From contig NZ_KQ034007.1 in the NCBI RefSeq assembly GCF_000970755.1, positions 62,001-126,000 of the forward strand: DNA of 64,000 nt, in the 5' to 3' direction. Below are positions 45,962-55,467 of the stretch, piece after piece; positions within the stretch are counted from its first letter, which is position 1, and each line of letters starts with the position of its first letter. Under the pieces are notes generated by a model that saw only the letters and a list, made by a program, of their open reading frames with translations, ran no database searches and was not told the origin of the DNA. Position numbers and translations under genes: made by a program. The DNA comes from Lactobacillus kimbladii. GTDB taxonomy: Bacteria > Bacillota > Bacilli > Lactobacillales > Lactobacillaceae.

Positions 45962-46438
45962 ATGGTAGTTTTTTATCTAATTTTGGATGCCTTGCTTCTA
46001 GGCTACACTTGTTATAGTTGGTACTGGCAGGCAAATGTTGACTTAAAGGGACATTATCGCTCGTCTTCAGTTATTTGGGCCGTAATTTTTATTTGGATCG
46101 GCTTTGCCTGGCAATTAATTGAAAAGGGCGATCCGGGTCTTAGTATTTTCTTGGCAATCTTCTTGTTGATTGGTATTATTGACGGTTTTACGGGTCTCGC
46201 ACCTAAAAGAGCTGTTGTTTCTGGTTACTTTCGGCGGACCGTCTCGTACTCAGAGATTGCGATGGTCACTTTAATAAAGGTGCCTAATCCTAAGAAAAAG
46301 CAGGTAATTTGTATTTTAACAACCCAAAAGAACAGACAATATTACCTTCGTTTTTCATACGGCGTAGCACAAATTGTCGAAGCACTTAAAAATCATATAC
46401 ACCATGATATTCGAATTGAAATTCAAGATATTTTTTAA
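45962..46438 (+). CDS. Membrane protein of unknown function
   Basis: 158 residues from ATG 45962 behind GAGGAGAG; the longer frame from 45893 lacks a site. Three hydrophobic segments (about 1-18, 38-55, 62-80) and a cytoplasmic beta-rich tail (YSEIAMVTLIKVPNPKKKQVICILTT) resembling PH-like domains in small DUF proteins of lactobacilli. Not assigned to a named family. Confidence 0.7.
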   Translation: MVVFYLILDALLLGYTCYSWYWQANVDLKGHYRSSSVIWAVIFIWIGFAWQLIEKGDPGLSIFLAIFLLIGIIDGFTGLAPKRAVVSGYFRRTVSYSEIAMVTLIKVPNPKKKQVICILTTQKNRQYYLRFSYGVAQIVEALKNHIHHDIRIEIQDIF

Positions 46439-46464
46439 GCCACACGTTAACGTGGCTTTTTTAA
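46437..46464. terminator. Bidirectional terminator
   Basis: Stem AGCCAC(ACGTTAAC)GTGGCT with a T run, between convergent genes. Confidence 0.82.
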
Positions 46465-46469
46465 TGAAC

Positions 46470-46772
46470 TTATTTTTCTTCCCAATTCATTTCCAGATAT
46501 TTGGTAAAGCCGCCCTTAAGGGCGCGCTTTTCTTTTACTTGTTTTAAAAAGGTAGCTTGATCAACATTTTTAAAGTTGAGGTAGGCTAAGATGACTTCGT
46601 AAACGTCACCTAATTCTTCAATTAAATTAGTTTTAGTTTTAGCAGCAAGAACTTCATTAGTTTCTTCAATTAATTTTTGCTTTAAAGCCGGTTCTCTTTC
46701 TGCGGGAGCAAGTTCACGGTAAGTAGCATAGTGTGCAAATTCTGGTATTTTATCTCTGACTAATTTTTTCAT
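46470..46772 (-). CDS. MazG-like nucleotide pyrophosphohydrolase
   Basis: 100-residue all-alpha NTP pyrophosphatase-type protein (phosphoribosyl-ATP pyrophosphohydrolase-like). N-terminal KLVRDKIPEF and the metal-binding set EETNEVLAAKTKTNLIEELGDVYEV (E-x2-E ... E-x2-D) are typical. It probably cleans non-canonical nucleotides; the true substrate is unknown. Behind AAAGGATC. Confidence 0.88.
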   Translation of the reverse strand: MKKLVRDKIPEFAHYATYRELAPAEREPALKQKLIEETNEVLAAKTKTNLIEELGDVYEVILAYLNFKNVDQATFLKQVKEKRALKGGFTKYLEMNWEEK

Positions 46773-46909
46773 TTTGATGATCCTTTCTTACTAGTATTAT
46801 TTTAAATTTTATTATACTGCTAATTTTTTCGAAAATTATGTGAAAATGATAACAAGATGTAGTAAAATTAACATAGTAGAGATATATTTATATTAGAAAG
46901 TGTGAAAAT

Positions 46910-47551
46910 ATGCGTAATAACGATTTTAATGACGTTGTACAAAACCGTCATTCTGTACGTCACTTTGATAAAAGTGTCAAAATTCCGCGTTCAGAATTTA
47001 AAGAAATGTTTGAAGAAACAGTAACTGCTCCTTCCGGTTGCAATTTACAAGGTTGGCATTTTGAAGTAGCAGACACCCCGGAAACTATTGCCAAAGTTAA
47101 GAAATACATGCTGAGATTTAACGATCCCCAGATGGACAGCTGTGCTGCAGTTGTGCAAGTCTTTGCCGATGTTTATGCTTATAAAAAGTATCGTGAAAAT
47201 TGGTCTAAGGAATATGAGACAGGCAACATCACTAAGGAAAAATTAGACGAAGTCTTAAGAACCTTTTTGCCATCTTATGAAAATGGCACATATTATTCTT
47301 GTGCAATTGATTCCATTAGGTCTTGTTCACTTGCTGCTATGCAGTTTATGCTTGTTGCTCGCAATCATGGTTACGACACTAACCCAATTGCTGGCTATGA
47401 CGAGTCTAAAATCGCCAGAACCTTTAACTTAGAGCCAAAACGCTACTTACCAGTAATGGCAATAGTAATTGGCAAGAGCAATGAAACTGAAGAAACTATG
47501 GCTAAAACAACTCGCTATCCAGCTGAAACTGTTTATCACTTTGCAGAATAA
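46910..47551 (+). CDS. Nitroreductase family protein
   Basis: 213-residue FMN-dependent NAD(P)H oxidoreductase. N-terminal RHSVRHFDKSVKIPR and TAPSGCNLQGWHF are the FMN-binding blocks; the later GYDTNPIAGYDESKI and PKRYLPVMAIVIGK complete the fold. Natural substrate unknown. Monocistronic. Confidence 0.92.
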   Translation: MRNNDFNDVVQNRHSVRHFDKSVKIPRSEFKEMFEETVTAPSGCNLQGWHFEVADTPETIAKVKKYMLRFNDPQMDSCAAVVQVFADVYAYKKYRENWSKEYETGNITKEKLDEVLRTFLPSYENGTYYSCAIDSIRSCSLAAMQFMLVARNHGYDTNPIAGYDESKIARTFNLEPKRYLPVMAIVIGKSNETEETMAKTTRYPAETVYHFAE

Positions 47552-47568
47552 ATAGTAATAGCGAATTT

Positions 47569-47600
47569 TAAAAGCCTCCCAAAAGTGGGAGGCTTTTTAG
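47569..47600. terminator. Bidirectional terminator
   Basis: Stem AAAAGCCTCCC / GGGAGGCTTTTT with a short loop between the nitroreductase and cardiolipin synthase genes. Confidence 0.9.
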
Positions 47601-47603
47601 CTG

Positions 47604-49061
47604 CTACAAAATTGGCGAAAGCATCCGTGAAAAGCTTTGCAAAATTTTAAGCCAGCGACCCTGTTTGGCAATATCTTCAGGGGTTAATAATGATGAAACT
47701 TTCATATCATCTTCAAATGATTTTGCGACTTCACGGGTGAAATTTTTATCATAAAAAACGGCAATATCTTCAAAGTTAAGGTCATATGAGCGATAATCCT
47801 GATTCATTGATCCCACAGTAGAAAAGGTATCGTCAACTACAATTGTTTTAGCATGAATAAATCCTTTATTGTAAATATAAATTTTAATACCATAACGGGA
47901 TAATTCATTAGCATACCATTGTGTAGCGCGATAAATAAATGGGTGGTCGGGTTTACACGGTATCATAATTCGTAAGTCTACTCCTGACTGGGCAATTGTT
48001 TGCAAAGTTGCAAACATCGCGTCGTCAGGAATTAAATACGGTGTTTGAATCCAGAGACGTTTTTTTGCTAAAGACATTAGCCGCATAATACCATTACGCA
48101 TATTGGCATTATAGCGATCAGGTCCGTCTGAAACTATTTGCGTTGCTACATCACCAGCATGAATCTCATTTTCATCCAAGTTAGGAAAAAGGATAGTATT
48201 GAAAGCAATGACTTGGTTTTCTTTTTGAATTGAAGCGTTCCAATCCATGACAAATCGCTCTTGCAATAGTAAAGAAGCAGATCCGACAATCCGCACCTGA
48301 CTGTCACGCCAATAACCAAATTTTTTCTTGCGACTCAGGTACTGGTCACCGATATTAAAGCCGCCAGTCCAAGAAGTTTTACCGTCAACTACCACAATTT
48401 TACGGTGCAAATGGTAGTTAATCCGATACCGCGTAATCATGTTCCGTGAGGTAATAAAGGGCAGGACTACGCCGCCAGCTTTTCTTAACTGATCAAACCA
48501 GGCCTTGGTTGCACCCATTGAACCCCAGGCATCATAGAGCAAACGAACAGATACGCCTTCTTGGGCTTTTTTAATCAGCAAATCAAGAAAGTCGTTGCCA
48601 ATATCGTCATTATAAAAGGTATAAAATTCAACATTCACTGATTGTTTGGCATTTTTAATATCAGCCATCATGTCATGAAACATAATTTTGCCATCGGTAT
48701 AGAGCTTAACATGATTGTTTTTGCTCAAAGGTGACTCGCCATCATGATCAAAAAAGTGCACCACCATTTGGGCTCTGTTTGAGGTATCAGATGCGCTGAT
48801 TTTTTTAGGTGCAGCAGTAATTGATTTTTGCACATTCCGCAACCCAATATGATGCTGCTTGTTAATGGCAAAAATATTTTCCTGTGAAATTCCCCGACCA
48901 AAAAAGCCGTAAATGATCATCCCTAAAACTGGAAAAACCAGCAGAATAATCAACCAAGCCCAAGTTGTTGAGACAGAGCGTCTTCTATGAAAGACAATGT
49001 AAAAGGCCAATATAGTATTGGTAATAATGATGATACGTCCTATGTCGCGGAGCAGAATCAC
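47604..49061 (-). CDS. cls: Cardiolipin synthase
   Basis: 485-residue membrane phospholipase-D-family enzyme joining two phosphatidylglycerols. Two N-terminal membrane helices, then two HKD motifs: HRKIVVVDGKTSWTGGFN and HAKTIVVDDTFSTVGSMN. The start is a GTG at 49061, 8 bases after GGAGG; the longer frame to 49286 runs into the upstream hydrolase. It follows that hydrolase by 22 bases, so they form an operon. Confidence 0.94.
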   Translation of the reverse strand: MILLRDIGRIIIITNTILAFYIVFHRRRSVSTTWAWLIILLVFPVLGMIIYGFFGRGISQENIFAINKQHHIGLRNVQKSITAAPKKISASDTSNRAQMVVHFFDHDGESPLSKNNHVKLYTDGKIMFHDMMADIKNAKQSVNVEFYTFYNDDIGNDFLDLLIKKAQEGVSVRLLYDAWGSMGATKAWFDQLRKAGGVVLPFITSRNMITRYRINYHLHRKIVVVDGKTSWTGGFNIGDQYLSRKKKFGYWRDSQVRIVGSASLLLQERFVMDWNASIQKENQVIAFNTILFPNLDENEIHAGDVATQIVSDGPDRYNANMRNGIMRLMSLAKKRLWIQTPYLIPDDAMFATLQTIAQSGVDLRIMIPCKPDHPFIYRATQWYANELSRYGIKIYIYNKGFIHAKTIVVDDTFSTVGSMNQDYRSYDLNFEDIAVFYDKNFTREVAKSFEDDMKVSSLLTPEDIAKQGRWLKILQSFSRMLSPIL

Positions 49062-49083
49062 ACGTGTTTCCTCCAAAATTAAA

Positions 49084-50016
49084 TTATTTTTTAAGACCAA
49101 TAAACTTATCAATAATGTCGATGACAAATGGGTTATCGTGCATCCAGCTGTGTTCAGCGTATTTCTTTCCGCGAATTTCAACTTCATGATAAGATTTGGC
49201 ATAAGGTGCCAGAATATAGCGGATGCTTTTAGCAGAAGTGACGGAAATAAACTTGTCACTGTTGGTATTGTCCAAAACATTACCATAAATATTTAATACT
49301 GAAATATTGGGATTAAACCGTTTGCGTCTGAACAAGAGGTAAAGATAATGCAAATTTACCACAGCTGGACGACCTTTTTGGTTAAAGGCGTTAACGTTAG
49401 GGATGTCTCCCAAATAAACTACACCATCAAAAGGTCCCGCGATGAAGGCACATTTGACTAAATGAGGGAAGTTTTTCTTTCGGTATTCATGCATTTCGGT
49501 TCGTACTATGCAGGGACAGGCCAAAGAATGTGCTATTGCCGAATAGTGTGAAAAGTGGTACTTTTGAGCTAGAAATGGTAATGTGAAACGCAGGTAGTAG
49601 TCAATTGCATACACACCAACGAGCCGCTGGCGAAAAACAACCTGCACAATTGGATTAGGATCACCAGTCCAAGTGCCTTCTAGCTTAAAGTTACCCAGTA
49701 AATCAGCAGTAACTTTGAGATATTTGGGATTGCCTTTATCAGCAAGTGCCTGCTTAACCATTACCTTTGTAGTATAGTCACCGCCACGAAAGCCATGAAA
49801 ATATATGATAGGTACTTGTTCAAAATCGCCATTTTTTGGTTCGATTGTGGCATTGTCTTCAATCCTTTTTTTATGTAAACGCAAGAAAACACGAGTAGGA
49901 GCAAAAGTTGCCAAGACAGCCAAGAAAAGCATGCTTAGTCTGCTAGGTTCCTTTGCAAGGTCGCGTTTGTGGTTTTTCTCCACTTCTTCCTTGTATTTTT
50001 TAGTATTGAAGAACAT
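49084..50016 (-). CDS. Alpha/beta hydrolase (DUF915-like)
   Basis: 310 residues behind AAGGTGG. IIYFHGFRGGDYTT is the oxyanion-hole region and AIAHSLACPC holds the nucleophile Ser; an Asp/His pair could be supplied by the AEHSWMHDNP segment. It resembles the DUF915 cell-surface or cytoplasmic hydrolases of lactobacilli. A hydrophobic stretch (residues about 25-45) may anchor it. Co-transcribed with cls, so a lipid or acyl substrate is possible. Confidence 0.72.
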   Translation of the reverse strand: MFFNTKKYKEEVEKNHKRDLAKEPSRLSMLFLAVLATFAPTRVFLRLHKKRIEDNATIEPKNGDFEQVPIIYFHGFRGGDYTTKVMVKQALADKGNPKYLKVTADLLGNFKLEGTWTGDPNPIVQVVFRQRLVGVYAIDYYLRFTLPFLAQKYHFSHYSAIAHSLACPCIVRTEMHEYRKKNFPHLVKCAFIAGPFDGVVYLGDIPNVNAFNQKGRPAVVNLHYLYLLFRRKRFNPNISVLNIYGNVLDNTNSDKFISVTSAKSIRYILAPYAKSYHEVEIRGKKYAEHSWMHDNPFVIDIIDKFIGLKK

Positions 50017-50086
50017 ATTACCACCTTAAAAAATAGAACTACTTATATTTTAGCATTGACTGAAAATTTTAGTGATAGGGGAGCAT

Positions 50087-50887
50087 ATGAAATTTTATGC
50101 AGTAAAAAAGGGCCGCAAGCCAGGTGTTTATCGCACTTGGGAAGATGCCCGAAAACAAGTTGAAGGCTATTCTGGTGCCGAATACAAATCTTTTCCCAAA
50201 ATAACTGATGCCACTGAGTATTTAGCTTGGGATCGCGAAACTGTTCATCAAGTCTTTCAAAAAGATGAGGACTCATTACAAAAAGCAATTGCCAAGATTC
50301 AAAAAGAAAGTCGCAAAATTAAGCAAAATCCTGCTACAACAACTTCTGTCCCAAAGCCTAAGGCGCTAAACAGGGTTAATAAGTCTAATCCATCCGATTT
50401 TTTTGCCACAATTTATACTGACGGGGGTACCCGCAATACCGGTAACTTTAAGGGCGGTCATGTGCGTGCGACTGACAAGGCTGCCTGGGCTTATCTAATT
50501 GAATGGCAAGAAGATGGCCAACAAAAGTCTACTTATGATTCAAATGGAGAGTTTGGTGCGACTAATAACAAGATGGAACTAACAGCTTTAATAGAAGCAC
50601 TCAAAAAATTGCTCGAGTTGGGTTTTAACGAAAAACCATTATTATTTGTACTGGATTCACAATACGTTTTAAATCCAATTACTAAAGGCTGGCTTGAAAA
50701 TTGGAAAAAACGGGGCTGGACCAAAAGTACAAAAGGTGCAATTGCCAACCTTGAGTGTTGGCAGGAGCTGGACCAGCTTTTAGATAAATTTTCTCAAGCT
50801 AAATTCGAATGGACCAAAGGGCATGCCCAAAATCGCGGTAATGAATTTGTCGATCATACATTAAACAAATTCATGGACCAAATGTGA
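50087..50887 (+). CDS. Ribonuclease HI with N-terminal RNase H1-binding (viroplasmin-like) domain
   Basis: 266 residues from ATG 50087, after AGGGGAGC. Residues 1-45 are the hybrid-binding/viroplasmin domain (KFYAVKKGRKPGVYRTWEDARKQVEGYSGA). A linker leads to the catalytic domain from about residue 105: IYTDGGTRNTG (Asp), NNKMELTALIEAL (Glu), FVLDSQYVLNP (Asp) and TKGHAQNRGNEFVDH (His, Asp). It cleaves RNA in RNA-DNA hybrids. All four acidic catalytic residues are visible. Confidence 0.93.
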   Translation: MKFYAVKKGRKPGVYRTWEDARKQVEGYSGAEYKSFPKITDATEYLAWDRETVHQVFQKDEDSLQKAIAKIQKESRKIKQNPATTTSVPKPKALNRVNKSNPSDFFATIYTDGGTRNTGNFKGGHVRATDKAAWAYLIEWQEDGQQKSTYDSNGEFGATNNKMELTALIEALKKLLELGFNEKPLLFVLDSQYVLNPITKGWLENWKKRGWTKSTKGAIANLECWQELDQLLDKFSQAKFEWTKGHAQNRGNEFVDHTLNKFMDQM

Positions 50888-51856
50888 TCAATTAAAAGTA
50901 GCCACAATTAGGCCACTAAAAAGGTGGCTGAAAAATGAAGTGATATTATGCCAAATTTGTTCAAACCAGTTACGATTTTCTGGGGTATTGATTTTATCAA
51001 AGATTCCTTTGGCGTTCTTCTTAATGTTTTTGGATAAAGCATCAGCTTGGTCCTTAAATTTGTGATTTTTTAAAGCACCGGAATCACGTACCTCAATTAA
51101 GACGTTAATAATCTGTTGCTTTTGATTATTATTAATAACGTCACCAAGATGATTAATATTAATTTGGTTGTTTACAATATCATGAATTTGACTATCTGAC
51201 ACATTGTTGCCAATTTTACCCATTTCCTGTTTAGCGCCTGCAACTGCATTATTTAATTGGGCATCGCTATAACCGCTTTTATCCTTATTTTCCTTGGTAA
51301 TTTTACTTAAGGTGTTCATTTCGTCTTGGGCTGCGTTTACTTGGTTTTGATTTAAATTTTCTCCGGTTTTGTTATAGGCAGCATAAACACCGGCTAGAGC
51401 ACCGGAACCATCAATTGGCACGGCACTGGTAACATAAATATTGGCATCAGAGATGCCTGCAGTTAAAGCCGCATTTTTATATTGATTAGCTGTAATTGTT
51501 GTGATATTATTACGCCCCTGGTAGTCAAGGATGTGGACGTTGATGCCACTACCTTGTGCTTCTTTTTCAATCATGGCACTGGACCAGACGCCAGAGTGAG
51601 TTGTAAAGTTCGACCCAGAAGGATTAAGATATTTGACCAAATCTTCACCGGTGATGGTAGTTGTTTGGTAGCTGCTGCCATTTAGTGGTTCACTGAGGGT
51701 TTTTAGCGTACCACTTCTTTGGGAAGCGGTTAAAGAAGTTCCAAGACAAACAACTGGTAATTCATCTGCCTTAACAGTTTGTGTAATAGTATCGCACATG
51801 AGCATACCAAAAAATAACAGTGTAATAATAGTTGAAAATGTTTTTGCTTTTTTCAT
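50888..51856 (-). CDS. DUF1002 family secreted protein
   Basis: 322 residues: signal peptide about 1-30 (QTVKADELP), then a DUF1002 domain with VVCLGTSLTASQRSGTL and NIYVTSAVPIDGSGALAGVYAAY, and a hydrophobic C-terminal helix (WHNITSFFSHLFSGLIV) that may anchor it. Function of the family is unknown. Its stop directly abuts the RNase H stop in convergent orientation. Behind AAAGGAG with long spacing. Confidence 0.85.
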   Translation of the reverse strand: MKKAKTFSTIITLLFFGMLMCDTITQTVKADELPVVCLGTSLTASQRSGTLKTLSEPLNGSSYQTTTITGEDLVKYLNPSGSNFTTHSGVWSSAMIEKEAQGSGINVHILDYQGRNNITTITANQYKNAALTAGISDANIYVTSAVPIDGSGALAGVYAAYNKTGENLNQNQVNAAQDEMNTLSKITKENKDKSGYSDAQLNNAVAGAKQEMGKIGNNVSDSQIHDIVNNQININHLGDVINNNQKQQIINVLIEVRDSGALKNHKFKDQADALSKNIKKNAKGIFDKINTPENRNWFEQIWHNITSFFSHLFSGLIVATFN

Positions 51857-51994
51857 AAAATAATTAACTCCTTTTGACTGTTCTTAATTATACTAAATGC
51901 TAAAAGCAAAAGGTTAAATAATAGTTATGTACTACTTACTTTACGTTATTTTTAATATTTAAGATGGTATAATAACAAGTTAAAGGAGGAAGCT

Positions 51995-52840
51995 ATGATT
52001 CAGCAACCTGAATTAACTGTCATTATGCCTGTTTACAATGTCGAAAGATATTTAGAGCGGGCACTTGATCATTTGGCTAAGCAAGATGATCCCAATTTTA
52101 AGTTGTTAATTGTCAATGATGGTTCAACGGATAATACTAGAAAAATAGCAGAAAGCTATCGTGAAAAATTCCGGTACTTTAAGATAATAAACAAGCATAA
52201 TGGTGGCCTGTCTGATGCACGCAATGTCGGTATTGCCAACGTTGATACGCCTTATTTTACATTTCATGATGGTGATGACTGGGTGGATTCTGATTATACA
52301 GCATTTTTTGTAAATGCTTTTCACAACCATCCTGATGCAGCAATGGTTTCCTGTGGCTTTTGGCTTGATTATGAAAACAAACAAGGTTCAATTCCTGTTA
52401 CCAAAAAAGTCGTGCGTGGCATGAAAGGCAAGGCTCGAACTTATCAATTAATCAGTAATCCGTTTGGCTCTTTATGTGATAATCATTGCCTAGCTACTCC
52501 AGTTAAAGGCTATACCTGGAACAAGGGCTATAAATTATCAGTCGTGCGGCAGAATCATCTTCACTTCATGGAAAATTTAGCTTTTATGGAAGATCAGATA
52601 TTTAATGTGCAATATTTGGCTTTAACAGAAGGTTTTTATTGTGATAGCAAGCCTATCTACCATTATTGGCAGCGTAAGGACAGCATGGTTCATCACTTTA
52701 ACGCAAAAATGATTCCTGATAATTTTAAGGCTAACTATATTATTGCTAAGATCATTATTCGTAGTTTGTGGCATGAACATAAGAAAGAAAAAAGTTCTAA
52801 TCAAAATTTGTTAGAAGCTAGCGAAAGAGACCAAAGATGA
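51995..52840 (+). CDS. Glycosyltransferase family 2
   Basis: 281-residue GT-A fold transferase behind AAAGGAGGA. Blocks: LTVIMPVYNVERYLERAL, LLIVNDGSTDNTRKI, KHNGGLSDARNVGI, and the metal-binding DGDD segment FHDGDDWVD. It probably adds a sugar to a wall polymer or exopolysaccharide. Its stop overlaps the next start by 4 bases (ATGA), which couples translation to the following hydrolase. Confidence 0.9.
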   Translation: MIQQPELTVIMPVYNVERYLERALDHLAKQDDPNFKLLIVNDGSTDNTRKIAESYREKFRYFKIINKHNGGLSDARNVGIANVDTPYFTFHDGDDWVDSDYTAFFVNAFHNHPDAAMVSCGFWLDYENKQGSIPVTKKVVRGMKGKARTYQLISNPFGSLCDNHCLATPVKGYTWNKGYKLSVVRQNHLHFMENLAFMEDQIFNVQYLALTEGFYCDSKPIYHYWQRKDSMVHHFNAKMIPDNFKANYIIAKIIIRSLWHEHKKEKSSNQNLLEASERDQR

Positions 52841-53493
52841 GAGAAAAAGTTAATGGTAACGAGCTTTATTATAGTAAGTTAGGCAAGGGTGATCCGCTAC
52901 TTTTATTACACGGACACCATTTAGATGGCGGCATGTTTGACCAAATTGTTGCTCCGCTTTCTCTTTACTATACGGTTTATGTTCTGGATATGCGAGGCCA
53001 TGGCCTCAGTCAGGGAGAGCCTGCCGAGCACTATCAAACTGAAGTTGAAGATCTGGCTGCTTTTATTAAGCAGGTGAATATCAGGGGCTGCTATTGTTTT
53101 GGCTTTGATGCCGGCGGTTTGGTAGCAATGATGCTTGCAAGTCAGGATCAAAATATCTTTAAGAAGCTCATGGTAGCAGGTGTCTTTGTGAATGGCAATG
53201 GTATCAAATCATATCATTATTTGACTGAAGGCTTTCTGCGTTTCTTGCGCATGAACCGTGATAGTAAGGTGGAATTATCAGAAAGTTTCATGTCTGTTGA
53301 CAGTTTGAAGGCAATCAAGATACCGACTTATTGTGTCGTGGGAGAAAAAGACTGGGTTAAAGTAGAACATGTTCGCTGGTACAGTCAAATTATTCCTCAA
53401 GGACAGCTTCTGATTATGCCTAGACAAAAGCATGAAAGTTACGCCGTAAGGAGTTTCAAATTGCTAAACTTAATGGAAGACTTTTTTAAATAG
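52837..53493 (+). CDS. Alpha/beta hydrolase
   Basis: 218 residues. LLLLHGHHLDGGMFDQIV (oxyanion), CFGFDAGGL where the nucleophile elbow reads G-F-D-A-G with Asp in place of Ser, the acid in VVGEKDWVK, and a final His in RQKHESYA. Asp at the nucleophile position is found in dehalogenases and epoxide hydrolases, so this is not simply a broken esterase. Cotranslated with the glycosyltransferase. Confidence 0.82.
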   Translation: MREKVNGNELYYSKLGKGDPLLLLHGHHLDGGMFDQIVAPLSLYYTVYVLDMRGHGLSQGEPAEHYQTEVEDLAAFIKQVNIRGCYCFGFDAGGLVAMMLASQDQNIFKKLMVAGVFVNGNGIKSYHYLTEGFLRFLRMNRDSKVELSESFMSVDSLKAIKIPTYCVVGEKDWVKVEHVRWYSQIIPQGQLLIMPRQKHESYAVRSFKLLNLMEDFFK

Positions 53494-53536
53494 TTTATTT
53501 AATTCAAGAATACTTTTGCTTCAAATTTAATATTTA

Positions 53537-53563
53537 ACAGCCGATAATAGCTTCGGCTTTTTG
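53537..53563 (+). terminator. Terminator after the hydrolase gene
   Basis: Stem AGCCGA / TTCGGCT with a 7-base loop and TTTTT. Confidence 0.75.
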
Positions 53564-53651
53564 TTTGAAATTATTACTTTTCTAGGCACTAAGGACTTTT
53601 TTGGTTATAATAGACTTGCAAAGATTGTAATTTTTAAAAAACGAGGTAGTC

Positions 53652-54632
53652 ATGAACAAGGAAGAACTTCTTCAAATATTGCACCCAATGAAGCTGATTG
53701 GGTTAGGCGGAAATCCCGCATTAAATGAGAAAATTGCACAAATCTTGAAAAAGCCGTTAATTGAAACCGCTGTGCAACATTTTAGTGACGGTGAAATTCA
53801 AGTTAATATTGGCGAAAGTGTCAGAGGATGTGACGTTTTCGTTATTCAGTCAATTCAGGATCCCGTAAATGAAAACTTTATGGAACTGGAAATTGTTTTA
53901 GATGCATTGCATCGTGCTTCAGCACACAGAATCAATGTGGTAGTGCCATACCTGGCTTATTCACGTTCAGATACCAAAACTCGTTCGCGGGAACCAATAA
54001 CTGCTAAACTCATAGCTAATTTATTACAGATTACTGGTCTGGATCACTTAATTGCTCTTGATTTACATGCTTCGCAAATTCAAGGCTTTTATAATGTGCC
54101 AGTTGATCATCTGCATGCTATGCCACTTTTAGCACAATACTTTATTGATAACGGTATTGCTACCAAAGAAGAAGACGATATTGTGGTTGTTTCTCCAGAT
54201 CATTCTGGAGCTAAACTAGCTCGTAATTTTGGTCAGTGCTTTGATGCTCCAATTGCGATTGTTGATCAGCGCCGTGCACGTTATGACGCAGATGTACATG
54301 ACATGATTGGTGATGTTAAAGACAAAAAATGTATTATTGTAGATGATTTAATTGATACGGGATCACGTATTTCTTCTTCAACTAAGTCAGTTCTAGCGGC
54401 AGGCGCCAAGAAAGTTTATGTTGCTTCCACACACGCATTATTATCACAAAATGCAACTGAAGTTCTGAATGAGTTGCCAATTGAACAGATAGTGGTAACT
54501 GATACAATTAAACACAGTCATTATCCAGATAGAATGGTTCGTATTTCAGTAGATTTACTTTTGGCGCGGGGAATTAATTATGTATATAATGACCGTTCAA
54601 TGCATTTGTTAAGTGAAAGTAAATTAAAGTAA
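53652..54632 (+). CDS. prs: Ribose-phosphate pyrophosphokinase
   Basis: 326-residue PRPP synthetase, making PRPP from ribose-5-phosphate and ATP for nucleotide, His and Trp synthesis. Motifs: SDGEIQVNIGESVRG, DLHASQIQGFYNVPVDHL, VSPDHSGAKLARNFG, and the PRPP loop CIIVDDLIDTGSRIS. Start behind GAGGTAGTC. Lactobacilli often have two prs paralogues; I cannot tell from the window which this is. Confidence 0.95.
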   Translation: MNKEELLQILHPMKLIGLGGNPALNEKIAQILKKPLIETAVQHFSDGEIQVNIGESVRGCDVFVIQSIQDPVNENFMELEIVLDALHRASAHRINVVVPYLAYSRSDTKTRSREPITAKLIANLLQITGLDHLIALDLHASQIQGFYNVPVDHLHAMPLLAQYFIDNGIATKEEDDIVVVSPDHSGAKLARNFGQCFDAPIAIVDQRRARYDADVHDMIGDVKDKKCIIVDDLIDTGSRISSSTKSVLAAGAKKVYVASTHALLSQNATEVLNELPIEQIVVTDTIKHSHYPDRMVRISVDLLLARGINYVYNDRSMHLLSESKLK

Positions 54633-54772
54633 TTACATATGAAACGGCTTGCTTTTAGTGTATGTTTCTTTAGTAAAAACTATCAGCCAATAATATACCA
54701 GTGCCTTTTTGTTTATTTATTCTATATCATTGGTATAATTAAGGCAAAATATATAGGAGCTGAGAAAACATT

Positions 54773-55456
54773 ATGGCACGACGTAAAAATTATAAAAGAA
54801 GACGTACAATTTTAAGTAATACTTTTCACTTAATTAGAGAAAATGGTATGGACAGTGTTTCATTTCAAATGATTGCAGAAAAGTCTGGCATCTCCAAATC
54901 ATTACTGCAGTCATATTATCCACATAAATCAAACTTGATTACTGATGTAGTTCGGAACATTCTCAATACACTAGACAAGCAAGTGCAAAAGTTTAGTGTT
55001 AATAAAGAAGACGAAGTATGTGCTCGCACCAAAGCTTTTATTTATGCAATTGAAATGCTGGGAATTTATGATGAAGGTCTTAAACGTATTATTACTGAGG
55101 TGTTTAAGAGTAATGAATCACTAGATTTTTGGAGTAAAACTATCAACGATTGGTTGAAAGAAAAGCAGTTGTTTGATCACTTTGACTTTGATCCCAAAGA
55201 AGTTCGGATGGGAATTGCCTTTGCCGTAACTGGTGTGAGTCGTCTTTATTATGATAATAAAGAATATGAAGTTTCTCCAGAAGAAATAGCTGATTATGGC
55301 ACCAAAGCATTCATGTACAGTTTTTTACATTCCTCAAGACCAACTATCGAAAGGGCGCTTAAAGAGGGTCATGAGATTATTGAATCTACTGATATTAAGA
55401 CCATTCATCATGCAATAGATACGATGTTTGATGAAGACAAGGAGATTGTCTGTTAG
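54773..55456 (+). CDS. TetR-family transcriptional regulator
   Basis: 227 residues with an N-terminal TetR helix-turn-helix (NGMDSVSFQMIAEKSGISKSLLQSYYPHKSNLI) and a helical ligand/dimer domain. It is followed 11 bases later by a membrane protein gene, so the pair is probably an operon and the regulator may control it and itself. A TATAAT box lies upstream near 54735. Confidence 0.88.
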   Translation: MARRKNYKRRRTILSNTFHLIRENGMDSVSFQMIAEKSGISKSLLQSYYPHKSNLITDVVRNILNTLDKQVQKFSVNKEDEVCARTKAFIYAIEMLGIYDEGLKRIITEVFKSNESLDFWSKTINDWLKEKQLFDHFDFDPKEVRMGIAFAVTGVSRLYYDNKEYEVSPEEIADYGTKAFMYSFLHSSRPTIERALKEGHEIIESTDIKTIHHAIDTMFDEDKEIVC

Positions 55457-55467
55457 AAAGGAAAAAT

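Noticed and set aside
49062-49286. N-terminal extension of cardiolipin synthase
   Set aside because: It overlaps the upstream hydrolase gene; GTG 49061 behind GGAGG gives the family length.
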